A stretch of DNA of 64,000 bases from Streptomyces sp. NBC_00425 (GTDB lineage: Bacteria; Actinomycetota; Actinomycetes; Streptomycetales; Streptomycetaceae). Positions 55,903 through 64,000 of the stretch are shown here, piece after piece. Numbering within the stretch: the first letter of the stretch is position 1; each line of letters begins with the position of its first letter. The stretch is from positions 4,712,001 to 4,776,000 of the forward strand of contig NZ_CP107928.1 in the NCBI RefSeq assembly GCF_036030735.1, in the 5' to 3' direction. The notes beneath the pieces were generated by a model. That model had not been told where the DNA came from. It ran no database searches and was given only the letters and a program-made list of their open reading frames with translations. The position numbers and the translations under genes are program-made.

Positions 55903-56102
55903 GCCTTCCGCACGGTGGCATCGAGGCCGGCGGCGACTTCCTGCTCCCCACCCGGTGAGCGCGACGTCCAGCAGCATCGCCAGCCCGGCACCGTCCCCGT
56001 TTCGGGACGTTGATCTCGTCCAGGTCCAGGTCCAAGTCCGCGAAGGCGAACAGGTGCTTGTCGAGGAGGTACCGGTACAGGTCCCGTGTCAGCGGGGCCG
56101 CG
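55849..56102 (-). pseudogene. integrase relic of a second, older element
   Basis: The integrase C-terminus (EVAAGLDATVRKARAAAAGR, then VPDKPSGTNLARG) is present beside the right repeat. After about 50 bases of unrelated sequence it resumes with the integrase core-binding region (PVPPRQAPVRLRGLG in the shifted frame; DNA match to about 48021-48112). The catalytic domain between has been deleted. It shows that a related element occupied the same tRNA. Confidence 0.75.
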
Positions 56103-56259
56103 CTGATTTATCACAGGGCGCCTGGAGGTGCATTCGGCCGCCCGCTATTGGGCCACCGGGCTGTCCGGTCGGCGGGGAGTGAACACCGGACAGGCCCTGG
56201 CGGATTCGGGCGCCGCTGGGCGCGGGGGTGGTCGGCTGGGGTGGCCCCGTCGCCGTCCG

Positions 56260-56412
56260 TCAGTCCACCAGATGCAACAGGACCGTGTCGGGGGACAGCA
56301 GCACGGCCTTGTCCAGCGGTCCTGAAGCGAGGAGGGGGCTGCCGGCGTCGGAAAACGGGATCGGCTGGTCGGAGAGGGTCACATGCCGCAGAGCGGGAGT
56401 GCGCCCCACCCG
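56260..56412 (-). pseudogene. C-terminal fragment of an unidentified gene
   Basis: About 50 codons read PALRHVTLSDQPIPFSDAGS and LDKAVLLSPDTVLLHLVD-stop with good codon bias but no start. It appears to be the 3' end of a truncated gene; family not recognised. Confidence 0.35.
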
Positions 56413-56424
56413 CTGTGAGGTCTC

Positions 56425-57420
56425 CTACGCGGGCGTCAGATGTACGAGGCGGCCGTGGTAGATGAGTGAGGCGGCCTGTTTCAGGCGGCGGACGCGGATG
56501 CTGACCTCGTAGGCGTCGATGCCGTCGATGGCGGCGACGTGGGTGGTGAGGTAGCGGTAGAAGTCCTCGGCGTCGCGGCAGATGACGCTGACCATCAGGT
56601 TGTGCCGGCCGCTGATGGCGCCGGCGAAGGCGACCTCGGCATGCCGGGCGAGTTCCTCGCCGGCCTGTTTGAGGCGGGCGGGGGCGACGCGCAGCCAGAG
56701 GGTGGCGTTGAGGGTGTGGCCCAGGCGCTCGGGCAGCAGTTCCACGTCGTAGAAGAGCGTGCCGGAAGTCTCCAGGGCCTCCAGGCGACGGGCGACTCGC
56801 GCGTTGGACCAGCCGGTGAGCTCGGCGAGGCGGGTGTGGGTGGTGCGGCCGTCCTCGGCGAGGGCGTCCAGCAGCGGGGTGTCCTCGTCCGTAGGGGGCC
56901 GCGGCGGCCCCGCGGGGGTGGGTGGCCGGTCACCGGTGAGCTGCCGTACCTGGTCAGGGGTGAGGCCGGCGCCGTAACCGGTCCATTCGCTGGTGCCGGT
57001 CTCGCCGAAGGGGTGCAGGAGCAGGTCGATGCTGACGTCGAGGACGGAGGCCGAGCGGGGCAGCTGGCGCAGCAGGACGTCGTCGCGGTGAGCCTCGACG
57101 GGGGAGCGGATCATGCAGATGATCTCCGAGCCGCCGGAAGCGAGGTTGGCGTAGGCGATGTCCGGCCGCTTGGCCAGGGAGTCCGCCAGGGGGCCGACCC
57201 GATCGGGGCGGGAACGAATGCGGGCCACCCAATGGGCCTGCCCGTACGCCGCAGGGTTGACCAGGCCGATCACCCGCATCACTCCGCTGCGGCGCAGCGC
57301 GTGGTAGCGGCGGGCAGCGGTCTGCTCCGACACGCCCGTCACCTCGCCGATGCGCCGGAACGGGGCGCGGGGTGCGCATTGGAGTGCGTGGAGGATTTTC
57401 CTGTCCACATCGTCGTTCAC
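56425..57420 (-). CDS. Lrp/AsnC-family regulator with tandem domains
   Basis: 331 residues, about twice the usual Lrp length: two HTH-plus-RAM units. First HTH VDRKILHALQCAPRAPFRRI with VTGVSEQTAARRYHALRRSG; second TPLLDALAEDGRTTHTRLAE with TGWSNARVARRLEALETSG. The AsnC ligand domains follow each. Tandem Lrp proteins of this kind often control a neighbouring transporter or catabolic gene. It is divergent from the O-demethylase/MFS genes and may regulate them in response to an aromatic or amino-acid ligand (inference). GTG start. Confidence 0.85.
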   Translation of the reverse strand: MNDDVDRKILHALQCAPRAPFRRIGEVTGVSEQTAARRYHALRRSGVMRVIGLVNPAAYGQAHWVARIRSRPDRVGPLADSLAKRPDIAYANLASGGSEIICMIRSPVEAHRDDVLLRQLPRSASVLDVSIDLLLHPFGETGTSEWTGYGAGLTPDQVRQLTGDRPPTPAGPPRPPTDEDTPLLDALAEDGRTTHTRLAELTGWSNARVARRLEALETSGTLFYDVELLPERLGHTLNATLWLRVAPARLKQAGEELARHAEVAFAGAISGRHNLMVSVICRDAEDFYRYLTTHVAAIDGIDAYEVSIRVRRLKQAASLIYHGRLVHLTPA

Positions 57421-57542
57421 GGGGGGAGTCTGTCATCCACCGGGACTGCAGTGGAGGCTTTTGTTCATCTCGGGCTGCAAAGTTCATGGTCACAGGCGGC
57501 GAGGCGGATGCTGGGGCGTCTCCTTGAAAGGACGTGACTCCC

Positions 57543-57620
57543 ATGAGCACGCGGTGGGTACCGCCGGTGGTCTGCCTCGGCACGTTCGTCCTGCTGATGC
57601 ACCTGACCGCGGCGGGTGTG
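57543..57620 (+). pseudogene. N-terminal stub of an MFS transporter
   Basis: After AAAGGA, an ATG opens MSTRWVPPVVCLGTFVLLMH, matching the first TM of DHA2-type MFS exporters (cf. LGTFxLLLDVTIVNVALP). The sequence then degenerates. It is a relic, perhaps of a duplicate of the complete MFS gene downstream. The rest of 57421-57885 holds only promoter DNA. Confidence 0.5.
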
Positions 57621-57885
57621 GGGCGACCCCGCCAGACGGCGTCGTGCACCGGTGCCCCCCGCATCCAGCGGGTTGTCGGTGACGTGGCTCCGGTGCCGGC
57701 GGCTGTGTTCACGGGCGTCTGCCGGTCGGCTGTCCGGCGGGGTGTCGCTGCCGCTCCCTGACCGGCCCGGAGTGTCCTCCTCGCATCCGCCGGGTGCTCC
57801 GGGCCATGAAGCGGCGCTGTGCCGACGAGCCGACCGCACCACGACACACGAGTAGCGCCTGATCATCAGAGAGGCATCCGTCCCC

Positions 57886-59205
57886 GTGCACTTCACCGTC
57901 GACGCCTTCCGCTCGACACCCCCGTTCGACATCCTCGCCAAGCTCTTCGGGCAGCCGGAGCACACCGACTGGCTCGACGAGAGCCTGTCGTGGAAGCAGA
58001 CCTGCTACATCGGCGACTGGTCGTTCCTGCCGCAGACCCTCTTCCGCGGCCCCGGCGTGCTCGAGCTGTTCTCGGGGATCTCGGTCAACTCCTTCCGAAA
58101 GTTCCCCCTGGGCGCCTCCAAGCACGTCGTGCAGACCAACACGCACGGCCATGTCATGAGCGAGGGCATCCTGACCCGGCTGGACGAGGAGGACTACGTC
58201 TTTCACGGGCCGGGCGGCGACTGGGCCCGGTACAACCTGGAGCAGGGCGACTGCAAGGCCACCGCAGAGGACGAGGACTGGTTCGTGTACCAGGTCTGCG
58301 GCCCCGCCTCGATCCCGCTGCTGCTGGATCTGACCGGCGACGATCGGCTGCTGGACACCCCGTACATGCACGCGGTGCCCACCACCCTCGCCGGGCACCG
58401 CGTCTGGGCTCTGCGCCAGGGCATGGCCGGCGAGGTCGGGTTCGAGCTGCAGGGCCCGCGCGAGATCGGCGGCGCCGTGTACGACGCGGTCGTTCAGGCC
58501 GGGCAGAAGTACGGCATCCGCCGCCTGGGCAACCGGGCCGCGCCCATCAACCACCTGGAGAACGCGGTTCCCACCCGGAACCTGGATTACCTGCCCGCCC
58601 TGTACGAGCCCGAGCAGGCCGACTTCCTCGCCCACCTGCTCAGCTCGCCCTGGCACATCCCGCGGGCGTTCATCGCCGGCAGCTTCCAGGGCGATTCGCT
58701 TCGCGACTACTACCGCGACCCGGTCGAGCTCGGCTGGACCAGGCAGATCAGCTTCGACCACACCTTCCTCGGCGATGCCGTCCTCAAGGAGCGGCTCGCC
58801 AAGCCCGCGCGGGTGCTGCGCACCCTGGTGTGGAACAGCGACGACGTCCTTGACGTGCACCGCTCGCTGTACGGCGACGGCCCGCACCCCACCTTCATGG
58901 ACATGCCCCGCGACCTGCGCGGCCACCTGTGGACGGACCGGGTGGAGCGCGACGGCATCCTCGTCGGCGCGGCCACCTCGCGCGGCTACAGCCACTACTT
59001 CCGCAAGATGCTCTCCCTGGCCGTGCTGAACGTCGCCGACGCCGAGATCGGTACGCAGGTCGACGTCGTCTGGGGTAATCCCGGCGACCCGGTCAAGCGC
59101 ATCCGGGCCACCGTCGCCAAGGCCCCCTTCAAACGCGTCCGTTCGCGCGCCGAGCTCCACGCCCACCTGGCCGCGTTCCGGGCCGGGTCCGGACCGGCCG
59201 CGTAA
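57886..59205 (+). CDS. tetrahydrofolate-dependent O-demethylase (LigM/DesA-like, GcvT fold)
   Basis: 439 residues. The GcvT-like aminomethyltransferase fold matches LigM/DesA, which move the methyl group of vanillate, syringate or 3-O-methylgallate to tetrahydrofolate. Family blocks: WLDESLSWKQTCYIGDWSFL, NTHGHVMSEGILTRLDEEDY, RQGMAGEVGFELQGPREIGG, RLGNRAAPINHLENAVPTRN, SFQGDSLRDYYRDPVELGWT and FLGDAVLKERL. GTG start with GAGAGG upstream. An MFS transporter follows, and an Lrp regulator is divergent. The substrate is probably a methoxylated aromatic acid (inference). Confidence 0.85.
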   Translation: MHFTVDAFRSTPPFDILAKLFGQPEHTDWLDESLSWKQTCYIGDWSFLPQTLFRGPGVLELFSGISVNSFRKFPLGASKHVVQTNTHGHVMSEGILTRLDEEDYVFHGPGGDWARYNLEQGDCKATAEDEDWFVYQVCGPASIPLLLDLTGDDRLLDTPYMHAVPTTLAGHRVWALRQGMAGEVGFELQGPREIGGAVYDAVVQAGQKYGIRRLGNRAAPINHLENAVPTRNLDYLPALYEPEQADFLAHLLSSPWHIPRAFIAGSFQGDSLRDYYRDPVELGWTRQISFDHTFLGDAVLKERLAKPARVLRTLVWNSDDVLDVHRSLYGDGPHPTFMDMPRDLRGHLWTDRVERDGILVGAATSRGYSHYFRKMLSLAVLNVADAEIGTQVDVVWGNPGDPVKRIRATVAKAPFKRVRSRAELHAHLAAFRAGSGPAA

Positions 59206-59365
59206 GCCGCGGAGAACCCCACCCACCGACGCCTGCGGGACGCCACCGGCAACATCCCGCAGGTCAGGGCTGCCCGCCCCCGGCACGGCGGCCCCCGTGC
59301 ACCGACCCCTGTCCCATCCAACCGACCGCGGCACACCACGCCGCACGGGAGAAAGCGGAATCTCC

Positions 59366-61048
59366 GTGAACGCCACCACAACGGCGATCAGGTCGACCGA
59401 CCGGCGGGCGGCCACCATCGTCATGGCCTGCCTCGGCGTGTTCGTCGCCTACCTGCCGATCACCACGGTCGCCGTCAGTCTGCCCGCGATCCAGCGGTCA
59501 CTGCACACCTCGACCGCCCAACTCTCCTGGGTCCAGGACGCGTTCGTCCTGCCCATGGCCGCGTTCATCATGACCGCCGGCGTCTTCGGTGACGTCCACG
59601 GCCGCAAGAAGGTCTTCCAGGCGGGCCTGTTCTGCTGTGCCGCCGGGGCGGCGGTCGCCCTGTGTGCGCAGAACATCCAGACACTGTGGGCCGGGCAGGC
59701 CCTGGCCGGTCTGGGCTCGGCCGCACTGCTGCCCACCACGCTGGCGCTGATCAGCCACGCGGCGCCCGACTTCCGCGAGCGCGGCAAGTTCATCGGCATG
59801 TGGGCCATGGCCATGCTCGCGGCCCTGGCCGTCGGCCCGGTCATCGCCGGCGTCATCCTCGAGCACTTCTCCTGGCGCTGGATCTACCTGCTGTCCGTCC
59901 CCCTCGCGCTGGTCGCGATGGCCGTCGCCGCCCCGCTGCTCACCGACTCGCGCGCCCCATGGGGGTCCCCCCGCTCGAGCGGAGCCGAGAGTGCGGGAGG
60001 ACGCAAGCTCGACTGGCCCGGCCAGATCACCGCGGCCGTCGCCGTCACCGCCCTGGTCTACGGCGTGATCGAGGGCGGCGCCGACTCCTTCACCGCCCCC
60101 AAGGTGATCGCCGCCCTGGCGCTGGGCGTCGTCACGCTGATCGCGTTCGTCGTGGCGGAGAAGCGCAGCGACAGCCCGATGCTGGACCTGGCGGTGTTCC
60201 GCAGCGCGGCCTTCACCGCCACCGCCCTCATCGCCCTGATCACCTTCCTCGGGCTGATCGGCTTCTTCTTCGTCCTCAGCCTGTACTTCGGCATGGTGCA
60301 GCAGCTCGGCACGCTGGAGGCGGGCGCGCGGCTGCTGCTCGTGCCGGTCGCGGCGATCGTGGGCGGAGCCCCGGCCGGACGGCTGATGCACCGCGTCTCC
60401 GCCCGCCTCATGATCACCACCGGACTGCTGCTGAGCGCCGCCTCCCTGCTGGCCCTGACGAACATCGACGCCGCCACCTCCTACGGCTCCATCGCCTGGC
60501 GTCTGATCGTGCTGGGCCTGGGCATGGGCCTGGTCACCACGCCGATGACGGCCACCGCGGTGGCCGCAGTGCCGCACCATTTGGCGGGCATGGCCTCGGC
60601 CGCCAACAACGCCTTCCGTCAGGTCGGCGGCGCGCTCGGCCCGGCCGTCCTGGGCGCCCTGCTGTCCACCCGCGCCGTGGGCAGCCTGCCCGGCCACCTC
60701 GCCGACGCCGGCGTGACCGGAACCCAGGCCCACACCATCGTCGCCACGGCGAAGGAGGGCGGCCTGGGCGCGGTCGCCGGGATGAACCTCGGCTCCACGG
60801 CCAACCAGGTCTACGGCGCCCTGGGCGACTCCCTCCTCGACGGCATGCGCCTGTGCCTCGTCGTGGCAGCCGTCCTGGCCCTGATAGCCGCGGCTTGCGC
60901 GGTCGTTCTGCTGCGCCGCCCCAAGCAGCAGACCAGCACCGGCGCGGCGCGGACCGCCGACGTGGCACAGCACGGCAACCCGGACGCCTGTGCCGAGAAC
61001 GCCCGGGCGGCCGGCACCGTCCAGCCCTTGGGACACCGCCGCAGCTGA
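59366..61048 (+). CDS. MFS transporter, DHA2 (EmrB/QacA) family, 14 TM
   Basis: 560 residues with 14 hydrophobic segments. Motif A GDVHGRKKVFQAG lies between TM2 and TM3, and the motif C-like GPVIAGVILEHFSWRWIYLL is typical of DHA2 exporters. The N-terminus is VNATTTAIRSTDRRAATIVM. A charged insertion after TM6 (DSRAPWGSPRSSGAESAGGR) is unusual in base pattern. It follows the O-demethylase gene and may export or import its substrate or product, or act in drug resistance. GTG start. Confidence 0.88.
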   Translation: MNATTTAIRSTDRRAATIVMACLGVFVAYLPITTVAVSLPAIQRSLHTSTAQLSWVQDAFVLPMAAFIMTAGVFGDVHGRKKVFQAGLFCCAAGAAVALCAQNIQTLWAGQALAGLGSAALLPTTLALISHAAPDFRERGKFIGMWAMAMLAALAVGPVIAGVILEHFSWRWIYLLSVPLALVAMAVAAPLLTDSRAPWGSPRSSGAESAGGRKLDWPGQITAAVAVTALVYGVIEGGADSFTAPKVIAALALGVVTLIAFVVAEKRSDSPMLDLAVFRSAAFTATALIALITFLGLIGFFFVLSLYFGMVQQLGTLEAGARLLLVPVAAIVGGAPAGRLMHRVSARLMITTGLLLSAASLLALTNIDAATSYGSIAWRLIVLGLGMGLVTTPMTATAVAAVPHHLAGMASAANNAFRQVGGALGPAVLGALLSTRAVGSLPGHLADAGVTGTQAHTIVATAKEGGLGAVAGMNLGSTANQVYGALGDSLLDGMRLCLVVAAVLALIAAACAVVLLRRPKQQTSTGAARTADVAQHGNPDACAENARAAGTVQPLGHRRS

Positions 61049-61502
61049 CCGGGCGGCAAGGGAAGGGGCATCGCCCGCGCCGGTCGCACGAGTCGCGGAC
61101 GGTGCCCCTGCCCTGCGGTGGATCCGGCAGCCACGTGCCGGCAGAGCCCGAGGGCGGGAGGACGCACATCACCAAGCAGCTGATGGGATACGCAGGATCA
61201 GCGTCTCCGGCGCCGCCCGCGCTGTCACCTCCTGGCTGCTGAAACAGATCCAGCCGTGAGCAAGGTGTTGCTTCACCGCCTTGTGGAGGGAGGCGGGGAG
61301 GACGACGGCCCGGACACGCGCGTCGGCGGTGACCAGCAGATGCTCGATCTCAAGCCGGTCGCAGGCCGGACGGACGAACCTCGTGGCGGGTGTTCGGCAG
61401 CCGGCGCCCGTGGCCGACACGGCCGCACTGCCAGGCGAGGGAATCAGCCGAAGTGAACCGCACGGGTTGGATCGCCTTCCCAGTGCTGATAGTGACGTTG
61501 TC
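61049..61502. other. intergenic, no gene assigned
   Basis: A minus-strand frame here (LEIEHLLVTADARVRAVVLP, then SLHKAVKQHLAHGWICF) looks somewhat protein-like but has no start or recognisable family. It must also hold the promoter of the methyltransferase gene that follows. Confidence 0.3.
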
Positions 61503-62303
61503 ATGGCCATGAATGTGATGGAACTTCACAGCATCAATCCTTGGGAAGTGTCCTTCCTGCGCGAGGAGGTGGGCGGCTACTTCACCCACGGCATCGTGTG
61601 CACGCCGGGCGCGACGGTACTCGACGTGGGCGCCAACATCGGCGTGTTCTCGGCGGCCGTGTACGAACGGCTGGACGGGGACGTGCGGATTTATGCCTTC
61701 GAGCCGTTGCCCCCACTCCACGCGACACTTGAGCGCAACGCTCGCGACTTCTTCAACGGGCGCCTGACCCCGCTCCCTTACGGCCTGGCGTCTCGCGAGG
61801 ACGAGCTCGATTTCAGCTACGTTCCGGCCGCCACGATCTTCTCTTCTTCCTCGCGAGATCAGGGGAACATCGAGGCTGAGCGGCGCCGGGTCACCGCAAG
61901 CATCGTCGAAATGATCAGTCAGGGCGGCCTGGGACCGGTCCTGCGCCGCGTACCCCTCCCCATTCTCACTGTTCTCGTCGGCCGCAAGCTGCGGGTGATG
62001 CGGCGCCTTGAGACGCACCGGGTGAAGGTCCGGACCCTGTCATCGGCGCTCGACGAGCAGGGCATCGACCGCATCGACCTGCTCAAGATCGATGTGGAAG
62101 GCGCCGAACTCGAGGTACTCAGGGGCATCGAGCAACGACACTGGCCGCTGGTCCGCCAGGCCGTGGTGGAGGTGGAGCGCTGGCGGCAGAACCGTGACGC
62201 GGTCTGCGCGACCCTCCTCACACACGGCTTCACAGTCAGCACCGAGCAGAACCCGGTGCAGCAGGCCGGCGACATAGGCATGGTGTTCGCGATCAGGCCC
62301 TGA
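61503..62303 (+). CDS. FkbM-family methyltransferase
   Basis: 266 residues. SAM-binding VLDVGANIGVFSAAVYERL and IYAFEPLPPLHATLERNARD, then the FkbM C-terminal signature RIDLLKIDVEGAELEVLRGI. FkbM enzymes O-methylate sugars or polyketides. The middle (RRVTASIVEMISQGGLGPVL) is less conserved. No biosynthetic cluster is visible around it. The start is uncertain: there is no clear ribosome site, and ATGs at 61503, 61509 and 61518 are all possible. Confidence 0.85.
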   Translation: MAMNVMELHSINPWEVSFLREEVGGYFTHGIVCTPGATVLDVGANIGVFSAAVYERLDGDVRIYAFEPLPPLHATLERNARDFFNGRLTPLPYGLASREDELDFSYVPAATIFSSSSRDQGNIEAERRRVTASIVEMISQGGLGPVLRRVPLPILTVLVGRKLRVMRRLETHRVKVRTLSSALDEQGIDRIDLLKIDVEGAELEVLRGIEQRHWPLVRQAVVEVERWRQNRDAVCATLLTHGFTVSTEQNPVQQAGDIGMVFAIRP

Positions 62304-63355
62304 CCGCGTGTGGCACCCGACACCCGGCACTCGGCGGTCGATGCATTTGCCGGTCTCCTCCGCCGGGCGGCCACTCAGGGGAGATCCACGCTGCTCCGGG
62401 AGAACCACGGCAGGTGCTCAGCCCACGGCACCCCCGAGCCAGCCCCACGTTCGGCAGACCCGCTCCGCGATCGGACGGTCTCAACCTCAACTACGCAGCG
62501 GTGATGCGGTGGGGCGACCGCCCGTTTGTCCACCGAGACCGGTCAGCCGTCCCTCCGTGTCCTCCGCACCAGGGACGGCAACCCGCTTCCCACGCAGAGC
62601 GCGGGCTGCCCGCCCGCCGCTGGCCATCAGCCGATCCGTCTGCTCATGCACCGACGCATCTCCGACCAGGCGCCGCTCAGGAGGCCAGCAGTCCATACGC
62701 GCCGAGAAGCGCTCCCCAGAGACTGCGAACGGGCAGCCGATGGTCACCACTCCGGGGCACCAGGGATTCGAACGGTCGGCGGCCTACAGCCGTGCACGTC
62801 GGAGCGGTCAGTCCCACCATTCGTCGCCGGTGTGCCAACGCCGCACCCACTCCTCGAGGCCGCACGCCCCGTCGCCGGGAGCCGGGCAGCCAGCCGAGCG
62901 GCCGTTTGTGACGCCCGACGGTTGACTGCTGTCCAGGCGCGACACGTCTCCGAAGTCGCTCGTTCGCTGCGCGAGGACTCCCCTGGCGGGTAGCCCGTCA
63001 GTCCGCCCTGCCCCTGGTGCCTGTCGACAGCCGCCTGGCTCGGTCCCGAGTTCCGAGCCGGGCCGCCCGGGAATTCGCCGAGGGAGGACAGGCCGCGCGG
63101 CCGGCGTCTGAACAGTGGCGGGCCTGTGTCAACGATCTTTGACCGCGAAGGAGATCAACTTGAACACCGAATTATCATGATTCAAGAAGCGCTGACCTGG
63201 GGTCTGCTTGCCGGGGAGCCTCGAAGCCGTGGGGAGAGACCGCACGCTGGCGGAGAGCCTGCCGCCTGCCTTCCCGTCCCAGAGAACCGCCCCGAACCAG
63301 TGACTTGGGCCTGAGGCGCCCCGTGGTGCCTGTTTGTTGTCAGGAGCAGGTTTGA
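62304..63355. other. one-kilobase gap without a recognisable gene
   Basis: Only short, unconvincing frames on either strand. A tRNA-like T-loop (GTTCGAATCC, minus strand, near 62770) lacks pairing stems. It is probably decayed accessory DNA. Confidence 0.5.
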
Positions 63356-63571
63356 GTGCCGCTCTTCACCATCCACGGGCGAGACACGCGCGAACTCGCC
63401 ACACGCCGACGCGTCGTCGTGTCGGAGGGGCCGAGCGACAAGGTCCGCGTCCGGTCCGAGGGCTTGCGCGTCGTGGACGGCGGCGCCGCCATCAGCGCCG
63501 TCTACGAGGACGAACTGCGGCGCACCGATGACCGCTGGCGCATCGCCAGGCACGCCATACACGTCAAGTGA
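63356..63571 (+). pseudogene. C-terminal remnant of a SnoaL/NTF2-like protein
   Basis: About 70 codons: VRSEGLRVVDGGAAISAVYE and DELRRTDDRWRIARHAIHVK. The ending (DELxRTxxGWRIAxRxIxVK) is typical of the last strands of SnoaL-like NTF2-fold proteins. The first half of the fold, including the usual helix pair, is missing. Confidence 0.55.
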
Positions 63572-63634
63572 CGCTTCAGGCCCCGATGGCCGACCTTCAC
63601 AGGTTCCCGTCCACAACCTGTGGGGGAAAGCACC

Positions 63635-63815
63635 TCAGGTGATGTCGTAGACATTGTGCTGGAGCAGATCGGTTGCGTGCCGGGCGATGGCCCGGTAGTC
63701 GGCGTCGCCGTGGAGGACGGCCAGGCCGTGGTGGGCGGCGGTGGCGGCGATGACGAGGTCCACCGCCGAGGCGCTGCGATGCTCCACGACAGTCCCGGCG
63801 TCGTCGAGCTGAAAG
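63635..63815 (-). pseudogene. C-terminal remnant of a VapC/PIN-domain toxin
   Basis: The frame reads ASAVDLVIAATAAHHGLAVL then HGDADYRAIARHATDLLQHN, the C-terminal third of a PIN-domain ribonuclease including the acidic pair in DLVIAA and HGDADY. The N-terminal part with the first Asp is absent, and no antitoxin gene is next to it. Confidence 0.6.
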
Positions 63816-63933
63816 AGTCCCCGGCTCGAGGCAACCTTTTGCGGAGCCTGTGACCACAAGGGAGCGGATCCGGCCAGTTTCGGTGTCTGGATCCGAACTT
63901 CCTGTGAACGGCATGCAAGGAGAGCACCTCCCC

Positions 63934-64000
63934 ATGAACAACCCCACGAACGGTGGGCGCCGCGGGCGTCACCGCCGTCGCTGGACCGCAACTGCTCTGC
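63934..64000 (+). CDS. start of a secreted protein, cut by the window end
   Basis: AAGGAG lies about 12 bases before an ATG that opens MNNPTNGGRRGRHRRRWTAT. The basic, twin-Arg-containing start turning into small hydrophobic residues looks like a signal peptide. Nothing more can be said. Confidence 0.5.
   Translation, partial: MNNPTNGGRRGRHRRRWTATAL

Noticed and set aside
62735..62795. tRNA-like T-loop GTTCGAATCC on the minus strand
   Set aside because: The flanking bases cannot form the T-stem and no acceptor or anticodon stem can be drawn.

Overview
The window is high-GC actinobacterial DNA, almost certainly from a Streptomyces chromosome. The evidence is strong G/C bias at third codon positions, frequent GTG/TTG starts, ATGA/GTGA/TGATG gene overlaps, and an HspR-controlled clpB plus dnaK-grpE-dnaJ-hspR heat-shock arrangement. 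From memory the clpB-to-dnaK block follows the Streptomyces coelicolor order, but about 9 kb of other genes sits just before hspR. I had no database access, so names rest on motifs and remembered families.

Layout. 1-3.3 kb: two secreted proteases (trypsin-like, 5'-truncated by the window; M4 metallopeptidase) facing each other across a perfect palindrome, then an aminotransferase remnant. 3.4-6.6 kb: a small secreted protein, a small membrane protein and a two-gene ABC exporter; the leader and start of the secreted-protein gene are duplicated ahead of the exporter. 6.7-12.1 kb: YbjN protein, membrane-anchored protein, clpB with an HspR box, a flavin/F420-type protein, and a translationally coupled pair made of a secreted protein with eight DSTW motifs and a Rieske-like protein that lacks its histidine ligands. 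12.1-17.3 kb: three paralogous LuxR-HTH regulators and an orphan sugar-binding lipoprotein. 17.6-26.8 kb: two divergent operons, HerA-type ATPase + calpain-like protease + small protein on the minus strand, and M48 metalloprotease + membrane protein resembling a dead coupling ATPase on the plus strand. 26.9-31.2 kb: dnaK-grpE-dnaJ-hspR. 31.2-41.2 kb: mostly ordinary chromosomal genes (WecA/MraY-like protein, Fe-S oxidoreductase, Yip1-like protein, secreted proteins, methyltransferase, YrdB).

41.4-46 kb: a phosphoribosyltransferase gene has been broken in two; its ends lie on either side of about 4.1 kb of foreign, partly decayed genes. dcd follows. 47.07-55.9 kb: tRNA-Gly carries an integrated element of about 8.6 kb bounded by 164-bp identical repeats. 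It has an intact tyrosine integrase, a frameshifted excisionase and a deleted RepSA-type replication gene, and its cargo is mostly secreted proteins. A second, decayed integrase end beyond the right repeat shows that two related elements were once stacked at this tRNA.

56.4-62.3 kb: Lrp-type regulator, LigM/DesA-like tetrahydrofolate-dependent O-demethylase and MFS transporter, which together suggest uptake and O-demethylation of a methoxy-aromatic compound, then an FkbM methyltransferase. 62.3-64 kb: gene debris (NTF2-like and VapC remnants) and the start of another secreted protein.

The best candidates for undescribed biology are the DSTW repeat/Rieske-like pair, the HerA-calpain-M48 neighbourhood, and the small secreted protein with its duplicated leader and ABC exporter.
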